Positions 34,405-42,764 of a DNA stretch of 64,000 bases are shown piece after piece (position 1 is the stretch's first letter; every line of letters starts with the position of its first letter). The DNA comes from an uncultured Spirochaetaceae bacterium (GTDB lineage Bacteria; Spirochaetota; Spirochaetia; Sphaerochaetales; Sphaerochaetaceae). The position numbers and the translations under genes were made by a program. Where the stretch lies: NCBI GenBank assembly GCA_944390725.1, contig CALXQU010000008.1:26601-90600 (forward strand). The letters are read 5' to 3'. The notes under the pieces were generated by a model. That model did no database searches. It was not told where the DNA came from and worked only from the letters and a program-made list of their open reading frames with translations.

Positions 34405-35385
34405 ATGCCTAGGACAATCGTCATAGCAGGCGGTGCCGGCTTCATCGGCATCGCATTCACCCATCTGGCGCTTGAGCACTACCCGGAAGACAGGATCGTG
34501 GTCTTCGACAAGCTCACATATGCCTCGGATATACGCGCGCTTGACGATATCCGCTCCAGCAGATACAGCTTCATCAGGGGAGACATCTCATCGCCTGGGG
34601 ACGTCGAGGGTCTCTTCCGCCGGGAGCATCCTGACATCATCGTCAACCTCGCGGCCGAAAGCCACGTCGACAGGTCCATCGAGGACCCGGCGCTCTTCAT
34701 CAGGACGAATACGGAAGGCCCTGCCGTGCTGATGGCGGCAGCGGTGAGGCATGGCCTCAGCCGCTTCCACCAGGTCTCCACGGATGAGGTATACGGCGAC
34801 CTCCCCATCGAAGGCGATGGCTCGTTCAGCGAGGACTCCCCTCTCCGTCCTAGCTCGCCGTATTCCGCCTCGAAGGCGGCAGCGGACCAGCTTGCGCTCG
34901 CGTTCATGCGGACATACGGGCTTGAGGTGACAGTCTCGCGCTGCTGCAACTGCTTCGGGCCGCACCAGCATCAGGAGAAATTCATCCCGACCATCATCGC
35001 CAGCGCGCTCTCAGGCCATCCGGTGCCGATATACGGAAGCGGCCTCAACGTGAGGGAATGGATCACGTCAGCTGACCATGCGAGGGCCATCCTGGCAATA
35101 CTCGACAGGGGAAGGCCCGGGGAGATATACAACACCGGATCCGGCGTCAGGCTCTCCAACATCGAGCTGGCAGGCATGCTGCTCTCCATCCTCGGCAGGG
35201 ACAGGTCGCTTATCAGGCATACGGAGGACAGGAAGGGCCATGACAGGCGCTACAGCATCTCCTCGGAGAAGATACGCCAGGAGCTTGGCTTCGTGCCCCA
35301 GGACAGCTTCATCCCCTCGCTGGAGAAGACCGTGGCATGGTATGCGGCAAGGGGGCTATCATCGTCTTCCCCGGATGTGCTATAG
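34405..35385 (+). CDS. rfbB: dTDP-glucose 4,6-dehydratase-like extended SDR (RfbB type)
   Basis: Nucleotide-sugar dehydratase, 326 aa, first committed step to dTDP-rhamnose and other deoxysugars. NAD-binding GGAGFIG (about residues 8-14), FDKLTYA, NLAAESHVDRSIEDP, STDEVYGDL, catalytic Y-x3-K in SPYSASKAAADQL, and CNCFGPHQ-EKFIPTII. Slightly shorter than usual (about 340-350). The ATG is only 6 nt after the tRNA-Gly 3' end with no ribosome site, so it is probably expressed by read-through from the tRNA promoter and becomes leaderless on tRNA processing. No rfbA/C/D genes are nearby. Confidence 0.85.
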   Translation: MPRTIVIAGGAGFIGIAFTHLALEHYPEDRIVVFDKLTYASDIRALDDIRSSRYSFIRGDISSPGDVEGLFRREHPDIIVNLAAESHVDRSIEDPALFIRTNTEGPAVLMAAAVRHGLSRFHQVSTDEVYGDLPIEGDGSFSEDSPLRPSSPYSASKAAADQLALAFMRTYGLEVTVSRCCNCFGPHQHQEKFIPTIIASALSGHPVPIYGSGLNVREWITSADHARAILAILDRGRPGEIYNTGSGVRLSNIELAGMLLSILGRDRSLIRHTEDRKGHDRRYSISSEKIRQELGFVPQDSFIPSLEKTVAWYAARGLSSSSPDVL

Positions 35386-35395
35386 TCACGCCATC

Positions 35396-36067
35396 ATGGA
35401 ATACAAGGTACCGGACAACCCTTCAAAAAACCGGACTGGGGACTTCTCCCCTCTCACGGTCATCGCATCGCTCATCATCACGATGTATCTGATAGCAAAC
35501 CTCATGGCTGTCAAGATCATCTCCATCGGCCCGCTGGCGCTGTTCGACGCGGGAACCATCACCTTCCCCATCGCCTACATGCTCTCTGACGTGCTCGCCG
35601 AGATATGGGGCTACAGGACTGCCAAGAAGGTCATCTTCCTGACATTCGCCTGCAATGCCATACTCGTGCTCTTCACCTCGATAGGGACAGTGCTTCCCTA
35701 TCCCGACTACATGGCAGGCATCCAGAGCGCATACAGCACGATCTACACCTACGTGCCGCGCATCGTCCTCGCCTCGCTCATCTCCTTCCTTGCCGGAGAC
35801 ATCATAAACGCGAAGATCCTCGTCATCATGAGGGACAGGTCGAAGGACGGCAGGAGGCTCTGGATGAGGACGATAGGCTCATCCGTCGCAGGATACCTCA
35901 TCGACTCGGTGCTCTTCGTGCTCATCGCCTTCACAGGCACATGCCCGGCCGGGGACCTTGCCTCGATGATCCTGGCACAGTATCTGGCGAAGATGCTGCT
36001 TGAGTCGCTCTTCGGCACCCCGCTGGCATATGCCGCGGTCAGGTATATAAGGAGAAGGTGGTCATAA
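35396..36067 (+). CDS. Queuosine precursor transporter, VUT/YhhQ family
   Basis: Integral membrane protein, 223 aa with about six helices. ANLMAVKIISIGPLALFDAGTITFPIAYMLSDVLAEIWGYRTAKKVIF is spread over the family signature (F-D-A-G-x2-x-F-P, D-V-x-x-E-x-W-G-Y). Established members import preQ0/preQ1 or queuine. ATG 35396 has an extended -10-like TGC-TATAGT 9 nt upstream and no Shine-Dalgarno. The stop overlaps the radical SAM gene start, so the two work together. Confidence 0.87.
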   Translation: MEYKVPDNPSKNRTGDFSPLTVIASLIITMYLIANLMAVKIISIGPLALFDAGTITFPIAYMLSDVLAEIWGYRTAKKVIFLTFACNAILVLFTSIGTVLPYPDYMAGIQSAYSTIYTYVPRIVLASLISFLAGDIINAKILVIMRDRSKDGRRLWMRTIGSSVAGYLIDSVLFVLIAFTGTCPAGDLASMILAQYLAKMLLESLFGTPLAYAAVRYIRRRWS

Positions 36068-36750
36068 TGGAAAGGTACAGCCTCATAGAGACAGGACTGA
36101 AGAGGGAGTTCATCCTCCTGCAGGGCACTGGCTGCCGATGGCGGAAGTGCACGTTCTGCGATTACTACCTCGATGTATCGCCTGACCCGTATACCATCAA
36201 CAGGGAGGTGCTCGGCAGGGTAAGCGGCATCTATGGCGTGCTCGACGCAATCAACTCAGGCTCCTGCCAGGAATATGACGGCGACACGCTCTCCCTGCTG
36301 CGGAGGACCGTTGAGGAGAAGCATATCCATACGCTGTGGCTGGAGACCCACTGGATGTACAGGAACACCCTGGAGGGATTCAGGAAGCTCTTCCCCTCAG
36401 CCGAGGTGCACTTCCGCTGCGGCGTGGAGACATTCGATCCCGAGCTGCGGGCCAGCTGGAAGAAGGGCATCGGCAAGGATGTCACCCCCGAGGAGATAAG
36501 GCGCTATTTCGATGGAGTCTGCCTCCTTGCCGGGATAAAGGGCCAGACGGCGGAAGGCATCATGGAGGACGTGAGGATAGCCGATGCGCTCTTCGGCTAC
36601 TACTCGGTGAACCTCTTCTGCCCCAATTCGACGCCGGTGGAGCGCGATGATAAGCTGGCGGAGGCATTCATCAGGGAGCTTGCCCCTGAGATACGCAGGA
36701 GCCACAAGGCCGAGGTCCTCATCGAGAATACCGACCTAGGCGTCGGCTGA
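36067..36750 (+). CDS. Radical SAM protein, candidate queuine lyase (QueL-like)
   Basis: 227-aa radical SAM enzyme. The N-terminal cluster site is GTGCRWRKCTFCDYY, i.e. C-x4-C-x2-C rather than the usual C-x3-C-x2-C. Later segments (HTLWLETHWMYRNT, VHFRCGVETFDPELR, GIKGQTAEGIMEDV, FCPNSTPVE) fit a TIM-barrel radical SAM fold. TAATG overlap with the YhhQ-type transporter and a GGAGAAGGTGG site. In Clostridioides difficile a radical SAM lyase that frees queuine is encoded with a YhhQ transporter, so queuosine salvage is the best hypothesis; not proven here. Confidence 0.7.
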   Translation: MERYSLIETGLKREFILLQGTGCRWRKCTFCDYYLDVSPDPYTINREVLGRVSGIYGVLDAINSGSCQEYDGDTLSLLRRTVEEKHIHTLWLETHWMYRNTLEGFRKLFPSAEVHFRCGVETFDPELRASWKKGIGKDVTPEEIRRYFDGVCLLAGIKGQTAEGIMEDVRIADALFGYYSVNLFCPNSTPVERDDKLAEAFIRELAPEIRRSHKAEVLIENTDLGVG

Positions 36751-36762
36751 TACCTTCATGAA

Positions 36763-36786
36763 GAAAGCCCCGTCGCCGGGGCTTTC
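36763..36786. terminator. Bidirectional terminator
   Basis: GAAAGCCCCG / CGGGGCTTTC with TCGC loop: 10-bp perfect stem between the convergent radical SAM and PPIase genes. A-rich and T-rich flanks on the two sides let it act for both strands. Confidence 0.85.
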
Positions 36787-36805
36787 CTTATCATCGCATC
36801 GGGCA

Positions 36806-38293
36806 TCAGTTGCCTGAATTCGCGAAATAGACCTCGAAGAACCTGTTCTCGAAGAGGTCGGATCCGAGCACCGCATTCTGCAGGTCGTTCATCACGAGCT
36901 GCGGCATGAACGATGTATAGAAGGAATCCATATACGACGTCATGAGGCTGTTATCGGCAGAAGGAGCCAGCGGGCGCGCGATGATGTAGGTATTGGCACC
37001 AGCCTGATGCGGCTCGAGCACCGTTCCTTCTTCCGCGCTGTAGAGAAGGCCGTAGTAGCCGCTGTCAGCTGCCGCAGCGCTCCTGAGGAGGCCGCTGGCA
37101 TCGGTATACTCGAGTCCGATGACGAACTGCGAAGCTGCCGGGTTCGGCGATGCCGGGCCTGCCGTGGAGACAGCGAGGCCTGCAGACTCAGCAGCACCGC
37201 TGAAATCAGCCTGGGCTGCCTGGTAGACCTCATCGGCCTCTGCCTTCACGAATGCATCCATCGTCTCCGCATCATTGGCGGAGATATATGACTTGACGGA
37301 ATCAAGGACCTCCTCATCGGCAAGGTCAGCAGCATGGGCTGCCGTATCGATGCGGAATACCGACCAGCCATACCATGTCTGGAAAGGACCTGCGAGCGTT
37401 CCCTGCTCTGCCGCGAACACAGCTTCACTGTCCGCCTCATTGCTCAGGTAATTGCCTGCCTGGTAGAAGAAGACATCGCCGACAGCGCCACCGGCTGAAG
37501 CCGCCGGGTCGATGGAGGAAGCGGCCGCATCCTCGAATGTCCTCATCCCTGCATTGATATCAGCAAGGATCTGCTTCGCCTCGTCCTCGGTCGCCGCCGT
37601 GACCATGCTCAGCCCCACCGTCTCGAAAAGCGACGGGTTCGCCTCTGCATATGCTACGGCATCGGCATCAGGATATGACCTGTAGTCGACAGTGATGTAC
37701 TCGAAATCCCTGACCGTGTCATTGATGGCGAGGGAGTATTCCCTCTCGGCATCCGACACCTTCACCGTCGCGATATCGTTGAGGACGGTCTGGGCAGGGA
37801 GCGTATCCGTGATGTTCTGGCGCACGGCAGCCTTCTCGACATCGGAGAGGGCCGCATAGAGGGAGCTGTCATACTGCCCATCCTCATTGACGAAGCCGCC
37901 GCCATTGACGATCACGTCATCGACGGCCTTGTCGGTAGGCATATAGCCGACCTGGTCAGCGAGCTGATCCAGGGCCGTCTTGTAGACCGTGAGATTGAAT
38001 GCCTGCAGATAGGCGCCGAGCATATTCTGCGGATTCGATGCCATCAGGCTGTTGACCTGGTTGAAGAAGTAGTTGCCGTAGGCAAGCTCGATCTTCTCCC
38101 CGTTGTATGAGCCGAAGACCACTGAGGAGCTTCCGCCGCCGAAAGCCGTCACAGGCAGCACGAGCAGCAGGGAGAGTATGATGAGGATAATCACTCCGAG
38201 CACCCATCCGAAGCCCTTGCCATTCTTCTTATGCTTCTTCGCATCGCTGCCATTGATGCTTATGGCATTTCCCTTATCTTTATCTGAAGGCAT
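36806..38293 (-). CDS. Membrane-anchored parvulin-like peptidyl-prolyl isomerase / SurA-N protein
   Basis: Predicted envelope folding factor, 495 aa. A charged, Lys-rich cytoplasmic N-terminus is followed by one helix (VLGVIILIILSLLLVLPVTA, about 37-56), then a periplasmic part resembling PpiD/SurA N-terminal chaperone helices and a PPIC-like segment (GGAVGDVFFYQAGNYLS, GTLAGPFQTWYGWSVFRID). ATG 38293 is chosen for its AGGGG at 8 nt; ATG 38311 is an alternative. Single gene with bidirectional terminator. Isomerase activity itself is inferred. Confidence 0.75.
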   Translation of the reverse strand: MPSDKDKGNAISINGSDAKKHKKNGKGFGWVLGVIILIILSLLLVLPVTAFGGGSSSVVFGSYNGEKIELAYGNYFFNQVNSLMASNPQNMLGAYLQAFNLTVYKTALDQLADQVGYMPTDKAVDDVIVNGGGFVNEDGQYDSSLYAALSDVEKAAVRQNITDTLPAQTVLNDIATVKVSDAEREYSLAINDTVRDFEYITVDYRSYPDADAVAYAEANPSLFETVGLSMVTAATEDEAKQILADINAGMRTFEDAAASSIDPAASAGGAVGDVFFYQAGNYLSNEADSEAVFAAEQGTLAGPFQTWYGWSVFRIDTAAHAADLADEEVLDSVKSYISANDAETMDAFVKAEADEVYQAAQADFSGAAESAGLAVSTAGPASPNPAASQFVIGLEYTDASGLLRSAAAADSGYYGLLYSAEEGTVLEPHQAGANTYIIARPLAPSADNSLMTSYMDSFYTSFMPQLVMNDLQNAVLGSDLFENRFFEVYFANSGN

Positions 38294-38408
38294 TTCCACA
38301 ACCCCTTTCACTGGATTTCATCAGCTGCAATGAAAACAGCTCTTCTGAAATTATCATTGTGGTGGCCATATGTCAATTGAAGCCGGCCTGCCGATGACCC
38401 TTTCCGTC

Positions 38409-38437
38409 TGGAAAGCATCGCCTACTAGTAGTACACT
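38409..38437 (+). promoter_or_regulatory. Leaderless promoter of DUF2804-like gene
   Basis: -35 TGGAAA (38409-38414), 17-nt spacer, -10 TACACT (38432-38437), then 6 nt to ATG 38444. No Shine-Dalgarno is present. Confidence 0.6.
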
Positions 38438-38443
38438 CTCGTT

Positions 38444-39292
38444 ATGGACTCTGACAGGTTCGGGCATCTCCGCCAAGGCTGGAACATCTATGCATTCGAC
38501 GATATGGCTGTGGGCCTGTCCGTCGAGGCATCATTCATCGACATGGGCCTGAAGAAGGGCTTCTCACTCGTCGTCACGGACCTAGCCAGGAAGGAAGCGG
38601 CCGTGCTCTATGCGTCCCCTGCCAAGCCCATGGAGGCCATGCCATCATCCCCGGGCGATGCGGCATTCGGCTTCTATAACGATGAGATGACGCTCTCCTT
38701 CTCCCGGAGAGGCAGCAGGCACCGCCTGCTCTTCACCGCCCCATACCTCAGGCTTCCCTCCGGAGAGAAGGGAATCAAGGGCGATATGCTCTTCCTTGCA
38801 GGCGGGGAAAGCGCCTGCCATGAGGCACAGGCTGACAGCAGGCACGGCATCAGGATGACAGCCTCCGGACCTATGCCTGCGGAGGGCGTGCTCTTCATCG
38901 AGCATATGCGCCGCGACATAAGGAAGGCGAAGGCGGACATGTCATGGGGGAGCGGGAGATTCACGGCCTTCCCTGCCTGGTCATGCGCCTATGCGTCATG
39001 GCTGGATGGAGGCGTCCCTGCCATGCTGCTCATCTGCGGCAGCAGGGGATACATCTCCTATGGCGGCGAGAAAGCGGCATTGGGCGGCATCGTGATGGCG
39101 GACGGCAGCCTTCGCGACAGCACGGGAGCCCTTTCCCTCTCCTATTCCGCCGCGGCACCGGCCCGCATCGCCATGCACAGGTCCTCCTACGTGAGGGAAG
39201 CGGCCGCCTTCTCAGGCATCATCAGGCTGCCTTCGGGGAAGGAAGCCAGGCTGGACGGCACCAACGGGGTTATCAAGCATGCTGAAAGATAG
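38444..39292 (+). CDS. DUF2804-like protein
   Basis: 282-aa protein without signal peptide. The order RQGWNIYAFDDMAVGLSVEASFIDMGLKKGFSLVV..., FYNDEMTLSFSRRGSRHRLLF and TASGPMPAEGVLFI resembles DUF2804 (the P-A-E-G block and the N-terminal Y-aromatic block). Function of that family is unknown; it looks beta-rich. Apparently leaderless. The 3' end overlaps the P-loop gene by 14 nt, so both are one transcript. Confidence 0.6.
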   Translation: MDSDRFGHLRQGWNIYAFDDMAVGLSVEASFIDMGLKKGFSLVVTDLARKEAAVLYASPAKPMEAMPSSPGDAAFGFYNDEMTLSFSRRGSRHRLLFTAPYLRLPSGEKGIKGDMLFLAGGESACHEAQADSRHGIRMTASGPMPAEGVLFIEHMRRDIRKAKADMSWGSGRFTAFPAWSCAYASWLDGGVPAMLLICGSRGYISYGGEKAALGGIVMADGSLRDSTGALSLSYSAAAPARIAMHRSSYVREAAAFSGIIRLPSGKEARLDGTNGVIKHAER

Positions 39293-40163
39293 ATACTACC
39301 ATCTTGCCAACAGGTTCTTCCAATTCGCGTTCTCCAAGTTCAGGGGAATCAAGGTCTATGCCCTCGTCGGCCGCTCTGGCACCGGGAAGAGCTACCACTC
39401 TAAGCTCGTCGCCGCCAAGTACAGGATAGACCTGATCATCGATGACGGGCTCCTTATCAGGGGGAACAGGATACTCGCGGGCCACAGCGCCAAGCGCGAT
39501 GCCGACTTCCTCGCTGCCGTCAGGACGGCTGTCTTCGATGACGATGAGCACAAGGACGAGGTGGTGAACGCACTGCTGAAGGAGCGGTACAAGAGGATAC
39601 TGATCATCGGCACCTCGGAGAAGATGGTGCGCAAGATCGCCAAGAGGCTCGAGCTGCCGGAACCAGAGAAGATCATCCATATCGAGGATATCGCATCGCC
39701 GGAGGAGATCGAGACGGCCATGAGGATACGCTTCACGGAAGGGAAGCATGTCATCCCCGTGCCCTCGATAGAGATCACGCGCTCGGCGCCGCAGATAGTG
39801 CTGGACTCGATGAAGGTATTCTCAGGCAAGAAAGGGGCGCTGAAGAAGAACCAGGCCTTCGAGAAGACCATCGTGCGCCCAGAGTTCTCCAAGCCCGACA
39901 AGGAGGAGCTCTCCGATGCGACCATGACGCAGATGGTCAGGCATGCGATCAGCGAATACGACCCGGTGATGAAGGTGAAGAAGGTGCGCAGCACGAAGAA
40001 TCCGGATTCCACGTACTCGCTCTCCATCACGCTGCAGCTCCCGGTGCGGCACTATCTCTCGACCACGATATCGGACCTGCAGGAATACATAACCGACTGC
40101 ATAGAGAAATACGGCGGCATAATGGTCAGGGGAGCCAGCATAGAGATCGAGGAATGGGGCTAG
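39279..40163 (+). CDS. P-loop NTPase with C-terminal Asp23/Gls24-like domain
   Basis: 294-aa cytoplasmic protein. Walker A GRSGTGKS is at about residues 32-39 (VYALVGRSGTGKSYHSKLV), then DLIIDDGLLIRG, a possible Walker B. About residues 110-170 complete an ATPase-like fold. The last ~75 residues (SLSITLQLPVRHYLSTTISDLQEYITDC...GGIMVRGASIEIEEW) have the spacing of the Asp23/Gls24 (DUF322) fold. Role unknown. Overlaps the DUF2804-like gene and ends with a 4-nt convergent overlap with pcnB. Confidence 0.6.
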   Translation: MLKDRYYHLANRFFQFAFSKFRGIKVYALVGRSGTGKSYHSKLVAAKYRIDLIIDDGLLIRGNRILAGHSAKRDADFLAAVRTAVFDDDEHKDEVVNALLKERYKRILIIGTSEKMVRKIAKRLELPEPEKIIHIEDIASPEEIETAMRIRFTEGKHVIPVPSIEITRSAPQIVLDSMKVFSGKKGALKKNQAFEKTIVRPEFSKPDKEELSDATMTQMVRHAISEYDPVMKVKKVRSTKNPDSTYSLSITLQLPVRHYLSTTISDLQEYITDCIEKYGGIMVRGASIEIEEWG

Positions 40164-41386
40164 GCGTCATGCGCCTCGGCAAGCGATGCCGCGGTATTCT
40201 CCAGCCTCGCCGCCTTGACCTTCTTCCTCTTGCTCATGCGCCTTTCCGATGCTGCCGAGGAAAGCACTTCCTCCGCTGCCCTCTTGCGGCCCATGGTATT
40301 GGGCTTCTTCCTCGGCGCCCTGGCTTCCGCGGACTTGCGGGCCCTGCGCACGCCCATATCGGCGAGGATCGCATCGACTGCCTTCTCCAGCTCATAGTTC
40401 GGCGGCGTCATCGGCGATATCAGGACCTTGGCCTGCCTGAACCCTTCCCTGAAAAGCTCCTCAGGCGATGAGGATGCCGTATCCGGGAAGATGATGAGGG
40501 GCCTGAGGATGATGGCGAAGACCTCATCCTTGGCAAGCGGATTGCCGCTGTCCCTCCCCTCGCGGACCTTCCTGTCGGCCTCATCCAGCGCCCTGGCGAC
40601 CTCGCTGTACTCCATGTACATCGAGAAGCATGGCAGTATGAACTGCAGCAGCCCGTACTTCGCGAGATTGGCGAAGATGGCGGCAGAGGAGCCGCTCATG
40701 ATTATCTTCGCCACCTCCTCGGTAAGGCGTGATGTGGAGACGCCCTCTATGCGCTCCGCATTCTTCCTGATGGCCTTCTTCACGTCCTTCTCCAGCGAGA
40801 AGCCGGTAGTGGCCTGGTACTTGAGCGCGCGGATCATGCGCACGGGATCCTCTGAGAAGGAGTACGAAAGCGGTATCAGGGAACGGATCGTGCGCCTGCG
40901 GAAGTCCTCCATGGCATCATTGAAGTCGAGAAGCTGCCCGCTGGCAGGATTGTAATAGAGGCTGTTGATGGAGAAGTCGCGGCGATGGGCATCCTGCTCC
41001 ATCGTGCCGAACATGTTGTTCCTGCCATCCTCAAAGTTCTCCTCATCGGAGCGGAACGTCGTGACCTCGATGATCTTCTGCCCGAAGAAGAGATGGACTA
41101 TGCGGAAGCGGCGGCCGATGATGCGCGCGTTCCAGAAGAGGCGCTGCACCTGCCGCGGGGAGAGCGATGTCGCGATATCGAAATCCTTCGGCTTCCTGCC
41201 GAGGAGCATATCGCGGATAGCGCCTCCTACGATATAAGCCTCCCCTCCTGCGTTCTGGATCTTCTTTATCGCCCAGAGCGCATCCTTGTCGATATCGGCA
41301 TTCCTGATCGAATGCTCCTTCTGCGAATATATGCTTGCAACGGGAACGCTCCTGCCGTTCTCGTCCGTCTTATATCTCCTGAACAC
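40160..41386 (-). CDS. pcnB: Poly(A) polymerase / CCA-adding-type nucleotidyltransferase
   Basis: Template-independent RNA nucleotidyltransferase, 408 aa. Catalytic head: AYIVGGAIRDMLLGRKPKDFDIATS (G-G-x-V/I-R-D and D-x-D), then RRFRIVHLFFG, RRDFSINSLYYNP and SEDPVRMIRALKYQ. The long basic C-terminal tail (KRAAEEVLSSAASERRMSKRKKVKAARL) is like PcnB. Both tRNAs in the window lack encoded CCA, so a CCA-adding role is also possible. The start is GTG 41386, with TATTGT 6 nt upstream and no Shine-Dalgarno. Confidence 0.88.
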   Translation of the reverse strand: MFRRYKTDENGRSVPVASIYSQKEHSIRNADIDKDALWAIKKIQNAGGEAYIVGGAIRDMLLGRKPKDFDIATSLSPRQVQRLFWNARIIGRRFRIVHLFFGQKIIEVTTFRSDEENFEDGRNNMFGTMEQDAHRRDFSINSLYYNPASGQLLDFNDAMEDFRRRTIRSLIPLSYSFSEDPVRMIRALKYQATTGFSLEKDVKKAIRKNAERIEGVSTSRLTEEVAKIIMSGSSAAIFANLAKYGLLQFILPCFSMYMEYSEVARALDEADRKVREGRDSGNPLAKDEVFAIILRPLIIFPDTASSSPEELFREGFRQAKVLISPMTPPNYELEKAVDAILADMGVRRARKSAEARAPRKKPNTMGRKRAAEEVLSSAASERRMSKRKKVKAARLENTAASLAEAHDA

Positions 41387-41392
41387 ACCACT

Positions 41393-41421
41393 ACAATAAC
41401 CCGTAGCAGGAAGGTATGCAA
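41393..41421 (-). promoter_or_regulatory. Leaderless promoter of pcnB
   Basis: Minus-strand -35 TTGCAT (41416-41421), 17-nt spacer, -10 TATTGT (41393-41398), 6 nt to GTG 41386. Back-to-back with the hisS promoter. Confidence 0.6.
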
Positions 41422-41442
41422 GAAGCGCCGGAAGGCGTTCTA

Positions 41443-41471
41443 TGGACGGGACAGCCGTTCGATGGTATCAT
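41443..41471 (+). promoter_or_regulatory. Leaderless promoter of hisS-hrpA
   Basis: -35 TGGACG (41443-41448), 17-nt spacer, extended -10 TGG-TATCAT (hexamer 41466-41471), 6 nt to ATG 41478. No ribosome site in the 6-nt leader. Confidence 0.7.
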
Positions 41472-41477
41472 CAGCCC

Positions 41478-42764
41478 ATGATAGAACCAGCAGTCCTCAA
41501 GGGCTTCAGGGACAGCCTGCCCAAGGAGGAAATCCCCAAGAAGAAGATAATCAGGAAGCTGGAGGATGTATTCTCATCCTATGGCTTCGTACCGATAGAC
41601 ACCCCCGTGCTGGAGTATACCGAGGTGCTGCTCGGCAAGGGCGGCGGCGAGACCGACAAGCAGATATTCCGCTTCAATGACAACGGCGGCAGGGACGTCG
41701 CGATGCGCTTCGACCTCACCGTCCCCTTCGCGCGCTTCCTAGCCCAGCACCAGGCAGAGCTCGGCATCCCCTTCAAGCGCTACCATATAAACAAGGTCTG
41801 GCGCGGGGAGAATCCCCAGAAGGGACGCTACAGGGAATTCATCCAGTGCGATTTCGATATCGTCGGCCCCGATAACGCCGAAAGCGATTCCGAGATCCTC
41901 ATGATGATGAACAGGTCGTTCTCTGCCCTCGGCATCGATGGATATACCTTCCACCTCTCTCACAGGGGCATGTTCAATACGTTCCTCTCATCCATCGGCG
42001 AAAGCGGACGGAGCGTGGATATACTGCGCACCGTCGACAAGCTCCGCAAGATCGGCAGGGACGAGACGCTCAGCCTCCTTTCCGGCATCACCGGAGATGA
42101 GGCGAAGGCAGGGAAGATACTCTCCTTCATCTCCGCGGACGAAGGCTCGTTCATGGACACGCTCGAGAAGCTGGAGGAGCTCTCCGGCGGCAGGTCTGAG
42201 GCATCGGAGAGGATGAGGGCCATCTACGGCATGCTGGATGAGGCCGGCATCGCCTCCTCGTTCGTATTCGACCCATCGATCACGAGGGGGCTCGATTACT
42301 ACACGGGGCTTGTCTATGAGACATTCCTCGATGCCCTCCCCTCGCTTGGCTCCGTATGCTCGGGAGGAAGGTACAACGACCTGGCATCGCTCTATACGAA
42401 GGAGAAGCTGCCCGGAGTCGGGTCATCCATCGGCCTGGACAGGCTCATGGCGGGGCTCGAGGAGCTGGGAAGCCCGCTCCTTGCCTCCTCCTCATCGGCG
42501 GATATCCTAATCGTCCACAGGCCCGGAGAGGAAGGGCCCGCGATAAAGGCAGCCGAGCTGATACGCGACAGGGGCTTCAGGTGCGATGTCTATCTCATGC
42601 CGGAGGCGAAGATGAAGAAGGTATACGCATATGCGGAGAACAGGGCCATACCATACCTCCTCACGTATGCGGACGGGACATACACCCTCAAGGACCTCAG
42701 GACCCGCGAGGAGAGGAAGGCCGGGACGGCTGCAGAGCTCCTGGAAGGAATCGCCATTGGCTGA
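41478..42764 (+). CDS. hisS: Histidyl-tRNA synthetase
   Basis: Class II aminoacyl-tRNA synthetase, 428 aa. GFRDSLPKEE start, motif 1 region TPVLEYTEVLLGK, motif 2 FKRYHINKVWRGENPQKGRYREFIQCD (read with residues between), HisA-type RGLDYYTGLVYET, motif 3 GVGSSIGLDRLMAGL, and the C-terminal anticodon-binding domain. The reading frame opens upstream at 41442, but ATG 41478 fits the family and follows a -10 box by 6 nt. Start of an operon with hrpA, whose start overlaps the hisS stop. Confidence 0.95.
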   Translation: MIEPAVLKGFRDSLPKEEIPKKKIIRKLEDVFSSYGFVPIDTPVLEYTEVLLGKGGGETDKQIFRFNDNGGRDVAMRFDLTVPFARFLAQHQAELGIPFKRYHINKVWRGENPQKGRYREFIQCDFDIVGPDNAESDSEILMMMNRSFSALGIDGYTFHLSHRGMFNTFLSSIGESGRSVDILRTVDKLRKIGRDETLSLLSGITGDEAKAGKILSFISADEGSFMDTLEKLEELSGGRSEASERMRAIYGMLDEAGIASSFVFDPSITRGLDYYTGLVYETFLDALPSLGSVCSGGRYNDLASLYTKEKLPGVGSSIGLDRLMAGLEELGSPLLASSSSADILIVHRPGEEGPAIKAAELIRDRGFRCDVYLMPEAKMKKVYAYAENRAIPYLLTYADGTYTLKDLRTREERKAGTAAELLEGIAIG

